Position numbers and translations under genes: made by a program | The notes under the pieces: generated by a model | Told to the model about the DNA's origin: nothing | Seen by the model: the letters and a program-made list of their open reading frames with translations, nothing else | The model's database searches: none | In this document: piece by piece, positions 7,065 through 16,131 of the stretch | Numbering within the stretch: position 1 is the stretch's first letter | How the letters are laid out: each line of letters opens with the position of its first letter | NCBI GenBank assembly: GCA_944320725.1 | Contig: CALUIM010000008.1 | Span: 158,385-200,585, forward strand | Source: an uncultured Coriobacteriaceae bacterium | Lineage (GTDB): Bacteria > Actinomycetota > Coriobacteriia > Coriobacteriales > Coriobacteriaceae | Direction of reading: 5' to 3' | Length of the DNA: 42,201 bases

Positions 7065-9326
7065 GTGGTTGATGAAAACACCGGTGCAACGGGTCTCATC
7101 ACCCTCGGCTCCCTCATCCCCCTTGTCGGAATCGTCGCCATGGCTATCTATCTCGCGCTCACCCTGCGCAAACAACGTAGCGATAGAAAGGCGATTTATT
7201 CTACACTTATCACAATTGCCCCGCACGCCGTCCTCCTAATTGTCTTTCTTGTCTTCAGTGCCATCGGCGGGTGCACGGCATCGTTCGAGCCCCTCGCAGT
7301 GAGCACCGCCCTCGTTGCAGAATCGGGCTACCTCGCGCTCAAGGGCGTCACAGTCAATAGTAAGCTCGCGAATTTGAGCGGAAAACACATTCGCACGTAT
7401 ATCTATGTGCGAGATACGTTTATTCTTATTGCAGTCATTGCAATCGGATTCCTCGTCCTCGAAACACCTTGGAACGATCGCTTGACATCGCTCCGCCGCA
7501 CGTTTGCCGCCATCGATCTTTTCGTTGTTAGCATTCCCTTGCTCGCGTTCTATTGCTTCGGCGGAGGTAACGGCATCGCCCTCGCCCTTCCCCTCACCGC
7601 ATGGAGCATTATCGGGCTGGCGCAATACTTCGTTAACATGTTCAAGCAAACGGCTATCGTCCCGAGCGACCTGCTCGCCCTGGGAACAGCCCTCTCTGTA
7701 AGCGGTGGCTATGCCTACGAACTGGGGACTGCCCAGGTCCTTGCACTCGCCCTCCTGTCAGTAGGCCTTTGTCTGCTTGCCTATATGATTCCCCTCCGCA
7801 AGATGGCGAAGACCTGCAAGACGGCTCGAAACGCTCTCGGTAGCGCTCCTGGCAAGCTGCACTCCCAAACCAAGCGCTGGCAGCTGCTGACGCTTCGTGC
7901 AGCCGGGGGCATTGCGATCCTTTTCGTTGCAGCCTGCCTCTATTCCACGGTAAACCTCACCGACCACTTCGGCTACACCAATAACTATTGGGACACCCTG
8001 AACATTTACAAAGATCAGGGTATGGCCGGTTCGTTCATATCGCTCCTGCAAAACTCGCATCCCCAAGAGCCCGAAGGCTATACCGAGGAAGCCGCCGAGA
8101 ACACCCTTGCCACACGCGTTCAACTATACGATCAGACCTGGGGTGCAACAGAAAGCCGTCGAGCGGCGGAGCAGCAGTTCATCCAGACGAAGCCAACGGT
8201 TATCACCATCATGAACGAATCGTTCGCCGATCTCTCCATCTTCAACGGGCTTAACAGCGGCTATCCGGGCCCCACGCTTCTTAAGGGCATCGGAGACGCG
8301 CTCTATACCGGCACCGTGTATACCTCGGTGTCCGGAGGGAGCACCTGCAATAGCGAGTTTGAGTTCCTTTCGAACATCACCCTCAAATCGGTTGGAACTC
8401 AAAACCAGCCCTATGTCATGTTCGATCTCGAGCAAATCGACAGCCTTCCTCGTCAGCTTTCCAACAACGGCTATTCCACGACCGCTATCCACCCCAACTT
8501 GGCAGCCAACTGGAATCGCAGCTCCGCATACGGGCAGCTCGGGTTCGATGAGTTCCTCGATATCACGTCCTTCGCAGAAGACGCACCGACGCGCCACGCC
8601 GGCATTACCGATGCAGCTACGTACGAGAAGGTTCTCGAAGTGCTCAACAGCAGCGATGCTCCACAGTTCATCTTTGATGTGACAATGCAGAATCATGGCG
8701 GCTATCAGACCTTCGACCTCTCGGAAGAGGAGCGACTCCCTTACGACCTCAGCTGGCTCGTCGATATCGTCGCGACGGAAACCTCGGAATACATCTCGCT
8801 CATCAATACGTCGGAGCAAGAGCTCATGGCGTTCATGGACCAGCTGCGCTCCATCAATCGCCCCGTCGTTCTCGTGTTCTTCGGCGATCACCAGCCGTAT
8901 ATGGCGAGCACCGTCAATGACGCGCTCTTCCCCGCGTCCGATGAGGCCGAGCAAACAAGTGCCGACGGGACTCCACTTGCTGAGGAGATGCAGGAATCGC
9001 TCGCTGCGCAAGATGCCGAACGCATCTATCAAACACCCTACCTCATCTGGGCTAATTACGATGTGGCTGGCAACGATCAGGTCTCCGAGCATCGCGACCT
9101 GGGACTGAACGCGCTCTCCGCCCTCATGCTCCAGGCTATCGGCGCGCCCCTCACCGACATGCAGAAGGCTACGCTCTCGACCATGGACGAAGTGCCCATT
9201 TACAACAGCTTTGGATACCAAACCTCCGACGGCATGTGGCACCTGCTGGATGGTGCAACAGAAACCGCCAATGCGGTGCGTGACCTGGAATGGATTCAGC
9301 ATCTCGAGGGGTCAAGCAAGCTGTAA
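7065..9326 (+). CDS. LtaS-like membrane sulfatase-superfamily phosphotransferase
   Basis: The 753-residue protein has an N-terminal membrane block of about six hydrophobic segments (roughly residues 10-290) and a large extracytoplasmic domain of the alkaline phosphatase/sulfatase superfamily. Catalytic features are the nucleophile region SGGSTCNSEF (Thr about residue 427), QNHGGY and the metal-binding FFGDHQP. Members such as lipoteichoic acid synthases move glycerol-phosphate or other phospho-groups onto surface glycans outside the membrane. The start is set at GTG 7065-7067 because AAGGAG lies 7 nt upstream; an in-frame ATG at 7023 has no ribosome site. A close paralog, broken by a stop codon, lies at 16130-18325. 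The substrate is unknown. Confidence 0.85.
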   Translation: MVDENTGATGLITLGSLIPLVGIVAMAIYLALTLRKQRSDRKAIYSTLITIAPHAVLLIVFLVFSAIGGCTASFEPLAVSTALVAESGYLALKGVTVNSKLANLSGKHIRTYIYVRDTFILIAVIAIGFLVLETPWNDRLTSLRRTFAAIDLFVVSIPLLAFYCFGGGNGIALALPLTAWSIIGLAQYFVNMFKQTAIVPSDLLALGTALSVSGGYAYELGTAQVLALALLSVGLCLLAYMIPLRKMAKTCKTARNALGSAPGKLHSQTKRWQLLTLRAAGGIAILFVAACLYSTVNLTDHFGYTNNYWDTLNIYKDQGMAGSFISLLQNSHPQEPEGYTEEAAENTLATRVQLYDQTWGATESRRAAEQQFIQTKPTVITIMNESFADLSIFNGLNSGYPGPTLLKGIGDALYTGTVYTSVSGGSTCNSEFEFLSNITLKSVGTQNQPYVMFDLEQIDSLPRQLSNNGYSTTAIHPNLAANWNRSSAYGQLGFDEFLDITSFAEDAPTRHAGITDAATYEKVLEVLNSSDAPQFIFDVTMQNHGGYQTFDLSEEERLPYDLSWLVDIVATETSEYISLINTSEQELMAFMDQLRSINRPVVLVFFGDHQPYMASTVNDALFPASDEAEQTSADGTPLAEEMQESLAAQDAERIYQTPYLIWANYDVAGNDQVSEHRDLGLNALSALMLQAIGAPLTDMQKATLSTMDEVPIYNSFGYQTSDGMWHLLDGATETANAVRDLEWIQHLEGSSKL

Positions 9327-9443
9327 GCTTTACATCTCAAGAGGCCAAGCAGCTGAAGACGGAGGCCCAACAAACGAGATAATACGAAATAGTCCTCCCG
9401 CTATGTGCCACGCTCATAGTCGAATGACGATGGGAGGTGTGCC

Positions 9444-9587
9444 ATGCTTTACAACTATGTTGAGGTTGGAGACGGGACACAGATCGCCTATTCGAATGTC
9501 TTGGATGATGGGTGAGTAGAAGTCTCCATCGAGCGCCCCATAGAGATGGAATTCGATTCGGCTCGCTGCCTACCGTTCTACCGATAA
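9444..9587 (+). pseudogene. Small gene remnant interrupted by an in-frame TGA
   Basis: ATG at 9444 has a good GGGAGG ribosome site. The frame reads MLYNYVEVGDGTQIAYSNVLDDG, then TGA (9513-9515), and continues in the same frame with VEVSIERPIEMEFDSARC to TAA at 9585-9587. The two halves read as one acidic small protein. The family is not recognised. Its SD lies in one arm of a CCTCCC...GGGAGG inverted repeat. A truncated 23-residue peptide is a less likely alternative. Confidence 0.4.
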
Positions 9588-9781
9588 GTCATCTTCGGTT
9601 CAGCTGTAAGTTTCTCGGGGTGCGCGCCGGCACTTTGACTTTTCGCGAATGCTCGAACATTTCTACAAATCGACCTGCATATCGAAAATGCAATCTACAC
9701 TCAAGAAGCGATGCTTATCCGGACTAATACTTATTGCACTTCAATAATGGTAGCCGGTTGATACCGCTAATGTAAAAACAA

Positions 9782-9873
9782 CCATTCGCGCAAACGCTTC
9801 GCGCCATCCGCGCTAACGGAAAACCGCCGTTCGCGCCAACGCGCTTTCACCATCTGCGCGAACGGAAATATGC
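9782..9873. repeat. Four-copy 23-bp imperfect tandem repeat
   Basis: Copies of the core CC[AG]T[TC][CT]GCGCnAACG start at 9782, 9804, 9827 and 9850, giving a period of 22-23 bp. The spacers between cores also partly repeat, with GGAAA following copies 2 and 4. The repeat lies in a gene-free stretch. It is not a CRISPR because there are no unique spacers of normal length. Confidence 0.65.
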
Positions 9874-9969
9874 TCCGACCGAGGATCCGAAGCCTGCGGG
9901 GGGAGCGCGGATGGAGAGGAACGTGATGGGCGAGCTGAATCTGAATCTACCCCAATTCCGTTTATACCC

Positions 9970-10080
9970 CTACTCCACTTTCTCAGCAGCTTCTTCCATG
10001 TTCCTAAACTTAAACTCAACGGAACTGAGATTCCCGAGCTCAGTGCGGATCAGCTTCCAGTTATAGAACGTCTCAATTTA
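9970..10080 (-). pseudogene. IS3-family transposase C-terminal remnant
   Basis: On the minus strand a 35-codon frame reads IETFYNWKLIRTELGNLSSV and continues EFKFRNMEEAAEKVE to a TAG at 9970-9972. This matches the end of IS3-group integrase-core transposases (YN-RI---LG-LSP-EF). A TAA immediately precedes it and the frame upstream is not recognisable, so only the tail survives. The rest of 9327-10223 holds the small remnant at 9444, the 23-bp repeat and no other gene. Confidence 0.6.
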
Positions 10081-10223
10081 CTTTGACGTCTTACCATAGA
10101 CCCCTTTTCAAACGTCGGCGCGGCGCACGGAAAACCGGCATTTTATCGCTGCACAATCGATGATGAAATGAATTATGCTTTAGGGGTTAATGCCCTACAT
10201 TTCGACCGGTTTTGGGGAATTCA

Positions 10224-11153
10224 ATGTCGAATGGAATAGCTGTTCTCATACCCTGCTATAACGAGGCGATAACCATCGCCAAAGTCGTGGACGATTTCCA
10301 CAGGGAACTTCCTGAGGCAACGATATACGTCTACGACAACAACTCCTCGGACGATACCGCCGAAATCGCCCGCGCCCACGGCGCAGTGGTGCGATTCGAG
10401 CCCAGGCAAGGCAAGGGCAACGTCGTCCGCCAGATGTTCCGCGACATCGAGGCCGACTGCTACCTCATGGTCGACGGGGACGACACGTACCCCGCTGAGG
10501 CGGCACATGCGCTCTGCAATCCCATTCTAGAGAACCGCGCCGACATGACCGTGGGCGACCGCCTGTCGAACGGCACGTACGCCGAGGAGAACAAGCGGGC
10601 GTTCCATGGTTTCGGCAACGACCTCGTTCGCGCGATGATCAAGTGGATCTACGGGTACGGCTTCGACGATGTGATGACGGGGTACCGCGCTTTCTCGCGG
10701 ACGTTCGTCAAAACCTTCCCCGCCCTCTCCGAGGGATTCCAGATCGAGACCGAACTCTCGATCCACGCCGTCGACCGCCGCTGGCGCATCCTCGACGTGC
10801 TCATCGCCTACCGAGACCGCCCCGAGGGGTCGAAGTCGAAGCTCGACACCGTAGGCGACGGCATCAAAGTTGTCATGATGATTGGCTCGCTCTTCAAGAA
10901 TTATCGCTCGCTCAAGTTCTTCAGCCTCGTCGCCCTCATACTGGCAATCATCGGCCTCGCTTTTGGAATCCCCGTCATCTTCGAATATCTCCAAACAGGA
11001 CTCGTCCCGCGCCTCCCCACCGCCATCCTTGCGGTCAGATTCATCTTCCTAGCAAGCCTCGCATTGGTAGCTGGACTCATCCTCGACTCTGTTGCCAAGT
11101 CGGAAAGACGACAATGGGAGCTTACATTTTATAGAGAAACGAAAAGCCGATAG
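10224..11153 (+). CDS. GT2 family glycosyltransferase with two C-terminal membrane segments (copy 1)
   Basis: The 309-residue protein opens with the GT-A fold signature AVLIPCYNEAITI, has the sugar-nucleotide DxD region VDGDDTYPAE and a QGKGNVVRQM motif, then two hydrophobic hairpins at about 228-255 and 265-293. This is the layout of dolichol-phosphate-mannose/GtrB-like enzymes that charge polyprenyl phosphate with a sugar at the inner membrane face. The ATG at 10224 has GGGGA upstream; an earlier TTG at 10212 adds only four residues. A paralog of about four-fifths identity lies at 25547-26473, but this copy is far richer in C/G at third codon positions, which suggests a different origin. 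Donor sugar unknown. Confidence 0.9.
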   Translation: MSNGIAVLIPCYNEAITIAKVVDDFHRELPEATIYVYDNNSSDDTAEIARAHGAVVRFEPRQGKGNVVRQMFRDIEADCYLMVDGDDTYPAEAAHALCNPILENRADMTVGDRLSNGTYAEENKRAFHGFGNDLVRAMIKWIYGYGFDDVMTGYRAFSRTFVKTFPALSEGFQIETELSIHAVDRRWRILDVLIAYRDRPEGSKSKLDTVGDGIKVVMMIGSLFKNYRSLKFFSLVALILAIIGLAFGIPVIFEYLQTGLVPRLPTAILAVRFIFLASLALVAGLILDSVAKSERRQWELTFYRETKSR

Positions 11154-11328
11154 TAAGGAATTAAACTAGCCCCCTACATTTTTAAATAACCCTTTGAAAT
11201 GTCGATCGGCGCTGTCGCCAAGAATATTTCTATGCGAAGGAATACATATTCATTTCTCAACTTGATAATTCGACGCTGCGGAACATTATTCACTAGAGCT
11301 CGCCTTGCATCACATTCGCCTATACAAA

Positions 11329-11355
11329 ATGCCCCCAACCCTAAGCTGGGGGCAT
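11329..11355 (-). terminator. Terminator downstream of the RICIN-NlpC gene
   Basis: A perfect 9-bp stem (ATGCCCCCA/TGGGGGCAT) is followed on the minus strand by TTTTG. It ends the minus-strand RICIN gene and may also stop plus-strand transcription from copy 1 of the GT2 gene. The remaining 11154-11443 stretch shows no gene. Confidence 0.65.
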
Positions 11356-11443
11356 CAACTTAGCCATTCGTGAGTTTAACGGCCAAAGCAATATAAAAAA
11401 GCCTCAAATACCCAGAATCTTCTCCCAAGAAATCGAACCACGT

Positions 11444-14400
11444 CTATACATAAGGACGCGCTGCGCCAATCACCCGGCCCGGGCTATAAAGGTCGCGAAC
11501 CGTAACCCCTCGTCTTGGCCAAGAATCGATAATCAAATTATTGCCAAGATAAATTGCGATATGGCCGTTGTAGTACACCACGTCGCCTCGTTGGAGATCA
11601 TTAACGCTAATCGGCATGAACGTATCGTTTCTATACCAATTTGTAGAGTTATACGTCTGCTCGGGTAGCCAGCGATGATTATAGGGGTTGTAAATTCCCA
11701 TGTCCATGCCAGTAGCATACAGACACTGCAAGACGAGACCCGAGCAGTCAACCGCTCCGCCAGGCGCCGTGGAATACGGCTCGATGTATTGCGTTCCAAT
11801 GTACTCGTATGCGCGCTGGACAAAAGCATTCACGCAATCGGTTCTCGAAGCATCAATTGCAATACGAGAGGGAGAGACATACGTGAACTCGCCCGTACAG
11901 TAGCTCGGAAGCACAACATTTAAGCTGCTCACCTGAGGATATTGAGAGGGATTCTGGTAGCCAATCTTTGCGGGGCGTTCGGCAACCGATAGTCTCCATC
12001 CCTGAGCGGCACTGTTATTGTCTGTATAAACCGCAACGTTTGTGCCGTCCCCTGTTCCAGCGCCAGCAACATCAAGAACATTTCCGCCACAGGCAGAGAC
12101 TACCTTGATTCCATAGGCGCCCATTTCGAAATGCCAGCGTTGCGCATTATTATTCGCCGAACGCGTCCATTGTTGGACATTTGTTCCCGGTTCAGTGCCG
12201 TAGTTCTCGACATCAAGATCCATGGCGGAAATGCAAGCGGTGATTGTGTACCAGCCGTCACCGGCAGAGCGTACCCAGAACCTCTGACTCAAAGTTGAAT
12301 TTGACCCGAAGATCTGAACATTTGCACCAGCTTCTTTGCTGCCGTTGTCTATGTCTAAGCGTTTGTCCAGGGCGCACGCGGGCGAGAATTCATAGAACCC
12401 TTCAGTTACGAGATCGGTTGAAGAGAAACTCCAACCCTGCGAAAACGAGCTGCTTTCTGCAGACACAACCAAAGAGCCATCAGAAGCCGTCAAAACAGTG
12501 CCCGTCTTTACGTTGATAAGTGACAGGCCATTTCCAAATGATATACCGAGCCTCCACTTCGCAGCATCACTAGAGGCATCGGCGATTTGGAGAATAGCGT
12601 TATCTTGAGCCGCCGCTAAATACTTTGCAGATCCAGCATTTTGAAAAGTATAGGTGTTTTCATCAACGCTACGGACCCACCATTTCTGAGCGAAAGTTTG
12701 ATTCGGAGCAAAAAGCTGAACACGCGCTCCCTCCGCAACGGAGCCATCCGTAACGTCAACCACATTGCCGGCGGTAGCGGAAACGATGGAGTAAGTTCCC
12801 TCATTCAAGGTTGGAGAAAAGTCAACAAACTGCCAGAGCTGCGAATCGCCATCTGATAGGCGCTGGGTGGTAAGCACTTGGGCTTCTCCGGCACCATGGT
12901 CTAAATAGAGGCCGTTCACCATCGACCTAATTCGATAAGCCCCGTTCGTGTCCTGCTCAATAATCCACCGCTGATTTGGATAATCACGCGAATAGGTCCA
13001 CTGCTGAACAGCAGCCCCAGGAATCAAATCGCCATCGCGTAAATCGAGGGCCTTTCCAGAATGTGCCGCGCGAATAGAGTAGCATCGATTTATCTCGTCA
13101 TATTTAACCTCAAAGGCCTGTGCGAGCGTCCCGTTGGAAGCATAGGACTGCACAGTCGCCCCGTCAGCAAAGGACGCCCCCGTAAGGTCCATGCAAATGC
13201 CTTCGTCGGACTCAAAGGCAATCTTGTATATTCCGTCCTCGACCGTCCGATCCTGTCCCTGCACGCCAGACACAGCAGAAACAAAGTCGAATTGCTGGGC
13301 CGAAGTGAAATTTGCCGAGAAAAGTTGAATGTTCGTTGTATCAACCGTCAATCCCCCGGCAACATCAAGCACAAGTGATCTGCCCAGTGCCGAATATAAC
13401 AAAAACGTGCCATTATCCTGCTTTACTGCAACCCACTTTTGAGCACGAGAGCCATTCTTAGCATACTGTTGAACATTTGTTCCCTGAGTGGCGATTCCAC
13501 CATCAACATCGAGCGCTTTCCCAGAGCCGACGTTAATGACATAGATATAGCCGCCGCCCGCATTTTCCACGCGCCACCGTTGCGCATCGGAATTGTTGGA
13601 TCCGAACAGCTGAACATTTGCACGATCCAACTTGCTTCCGTTTGCCACATCCAAAACACTATGAAGACGCATCCCCGACGACACAATGTAGGTACCCTCG
13701 GAAAGCTCCCCCTCGTGAGAGGCGGCAAATTGGTCCATGCCTGCCGATGACCATGCACTGTAATTGTTTACCCCAGATAAAACCCAGCTTGACGCCAGTC
13801 CTTCGCCATCAGAAACAATTACTCGTCCCCCATTAGCAACATTTTGAGCAGAGAGAGCGTATCCATTCGCCGCATTTATAAACTCATAAGCACCATCTTC
13901 GCTCTTCTCTACTGCCCAATATTGCTGAACGGAATGAGAGGCCTCTTCTACAGAACCCCAAAGGTTAACGCCTGCGCCGGGAATAACATCTCCGGCATCA
14001 GCGTCAAAAAGCTTCCCTGAGTTAAGCGAACTAATCGTGTAATAGCCCGCTGTTTCATCAAAGGCAACATAGAACGCTTGAGCAATAGAACCGTTTTCAG
14101 ACCATAACTGAAGTTGCGCGCCATCGCTCGTTTGGACGTCTTTTACATCAAGCATCAGACCATTGCTTGAAAAAGCATATGCCCCATCCGGGATCAGACG
14201 CTCAGACTCGCCAACAGACCTTTCGGCTTCATATAGATTGAGCATCTGAGCCTTACTGCCATTCGAGGTGAAAACGTTAAGCCCCGCCCCGTTTGCATCG
14301 TCGCCATTACGAACATCAAGCACCAAATCATTCCCTAGAGCCGAGAAAAGCGTGATGGAGCCATCGCTGTTTTGAACCGCAACCCATTTCTGAGCAGCTG

Positions 14401-15028
14401 TCCCGTTATATTCGTATTGCTGAACAGATATTCCAGGTTCAGATAATCACGCAGAAACATCGAGGACTTTGCCTGAGGCCGTATTCTCAAATACTAGGAA
14501 ATCGCCCTCTTCGCGCACGATCCACTTCTGGGCATCCGTCATATTTGAAGAAAACAATTGTACCTTTGCACCGTTTTCTTTCGAGGCATTGTCAACATCT
14601 AAAGCCCTACGAGGAGCGCAACTGAAAGCAATGACATATGTGCCCGGCTTCACAGTCCCCTTGTGCTGAGCTGCAAAATCTTCAATTGTGGTCGAGGAAT
14701 CACGCGTCAGTACCGCGGAAGAATTGTCAACAGCGCGAGATTCGCTTTCATTTCCAGCTGAATCAAGCAGCAACGAATCGAGCTCAGATCCCGTCTCCTC
14801 TTCTTCCAAGCTGACGGATTCGCTATCTTTTCCATCGGCAACAACATCGTCTGTCTCTCCCCCAGCAAGATCCTGTGATACAGACGCGGATTGATTGTCG
14901 TCCGCGCTGGCTTCTGCGCCCTCCGCATAAAGCTGATGTGACGTGCAAACCGTTCCGGTTACCGAAAGAACAATTGCAAGCGCAATGCCGAGCGCCCTTC
15001 TTTTGCAAAGACAATTGGTCCTAAACAT
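11444..15028 (-). pseudogene. Secreted RICIN-repeat protein with NlpC/P60 hydrolase domain, interrupted by one in-frame TGA
   Basis: Read through its single stop, this is a 1194-residue secreted protein. It begins at ATG 15026-15028 (AGGGG upstream) with a signal peptide (KRRALGIALAIVLSV core, cleavage near YAEG) and a Ser/Glu-rich linker. About 18 QxW-type RICIN/beta-trefoil repeats follow (LDV--G----G--VQ...NGT-AQKW). The C-terminal 130 or so residues are an NlpC/P60-like peptidoglycan hydrolase with Cys in GGAVDCSGLV (11744-11746) and His in NGHIAIYLG. Such proteins bind glycans through RICIN and cut wall peptides. TGA at 14447-14449 falls at a Gly position of repeat 2 (GGA to TGA would be one change), and the frame before and after is identical with no other stop. 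As sequenced it would yield a 193-residue truncated product, unless readthrough occurs or this is a sequencing error. Confidence 0.85.
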
Positions 15029-15206
15029 GTTGCCCCTATGATAGAAATGCTCATATATGCTTACTTTACAACAAACGCCTGCGCTGGTTCACTCTAGTTG
15101 GAAATACTTCAGGGGGTATTCGCGCCGCAGCACACGTGCAATAGCACGCGAAACGCGCGATAATGAAGTTAGCCAGACATACAGCCTAACGTTCGGAGAG
15201 TATCTG

Positions 15207-16082
15207 ATGAGCACATCGAATACTGGTAATGAAAACACACGCACGAAGCCACCAACGCACGCAACGCAAGGCGCTTGTCCCAAAAAACTGTCAGCCCCAT
15301 TACTGATTCTAGCTGCGTTCATAGGCATTGGGATTGGAGTCGCTATAGGGTACTTCGCGTTTCATCCTGCACAGAATAAGAATCTTGATTCTATAGATCC
15401 ACAAACCGTTATCGCTACATACGAGGCAAATGGCACCGAAATAAATGTCACCCCGGCTGAAGTGCTTCAAAGCCAGTTTGGCTCAAATCAGAGCAATATC
15501 CAGGGCACCCCGTCCGCCGACATGGTGCTCGATTACGTTCGCAATCAAATCCTCCTCAATGAGGCCGAGAAACGAGGGCTCTCGGTTGCTGATCAGGAAA
15601 TTGACGATTATGCAACTACTTATCTCGGAACCAGCGATTGCGCTCAGATAGGTGAACGTTATGGCATTACCGAAGACCAGGCAAAACTTGTAATTAAGCA
15701 AAATGCCCTTCTCCAAAAGCTCTATAAGGAAATCGTCTCGGTAGATTCGAGCGTAGAAGTTCCGACGCCACCTGAAGCTCCAAGCGATGGAGATTACACC
15801 TCTGCCAAACAAGAATATGCCGACTATATCGTTGAGCTCGTTGGAGATGAATGGAGCACATCGAGCAATGGCTGGGCGAGAACGGACGGCCCCTATTACG
15901 AAGCAATGAGCAGCCAGGATTTTGACCAGCAGGGTGCGACGTATGACCAGGCTATGCTCGCCTACAGCGTCGCGTATCAACAATATACTGAAGGAAGCGC
16001 CTCTGGTAACGAAGCTTGGTACACCTTCATTAACAAGCTCTATAAGGGAACGAGCATAGAAATCTTCGGGCTGTACGTATAA
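15207..16082 (+). CDS. Membrane-anchored SurA_N-like protein
   Basis: The 291-residue product has a polar N-terminus, one membrane segment (about residues 30-51, LSAPLLILAAFIGIGIGVAI) and an extracytoplasmic part. That part includes MVLDYVRNQILLNEAEKRG and a DQAKLVIKQNALLQKLYKEIV helix, typical of SurA/PrsA N-terminal chaperone domains. No rotamase domain is visible, so a chaperone or assembly role at the membrane face is more likely than isomerase activity. The ATG at 15207 has GGAGAG 7 nt upstream; an in-frame ATG at 15057 lacks a site. It is divergent from the RICIN-NlpC gene, and helping fold secreted repeat proteins is a reasonable but untested idea. Confidence 0.65.
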   Translation: MSTSNTGNENTRTKPPTHATQGACPKKLSAPLLILAAFIGIGIGVAIGYFAFHPAQNKNLDSIDPQTVIATYEANGTEINVTPAEVLQSQFGSNQSNIQGTPSADMVLDYVRNQILLNEAEKRGLSVADQEIDDYATTYLGTSDCAQIGERYGITEDQAKLVIKQNALLQKLYKEIVSVDSSVEVPTPPEAPSDGDYTSAKQEYADYIVELVGDEWSTSSNGWARTDGPYYEAMSSQDFDQQGATYDQAMLAYSVAYQQYTEGSASGNEAWYTFINKLYKGTSIEIFGLYV

Positions 16083-16103
16083 AATCCCAATAGAAAGCTT
16101 CTC

Positions 16104-16131
16104 GAGGCCGATCCATGTAGGGGTCGGCCTC
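16104..16131. terminator. Bidirectional terminator between convergent genes
   Basis: GAGGCCGA and TCGGCCTC form an 8-bp perfect stem, extended by CC/GG, with ATTTT following on the plus strand. It lies after the SurA_N-like gene and overlaps the stop codon of the convergent LtaS-like pseudogene. Confidence 0.75.

Noticed and set aside
8124-9302. 392-codon minus-strand frame inside the LtaS-like gene
   Set aside because: It is opposite to a gene with clear catalytic motifs and has no ribosome site or recognisable domain.
9782-9873. CRISPR array
   Set aside because: The repeat period is only 22-23 bp with no unique spacers, and no cas gene is present.
14447-14449. TGA as selenocysteine codon
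   Set aside because: The position is a RICIN glycine, not a redox Cys, and I see no selenocysteine insertion element just downstream.
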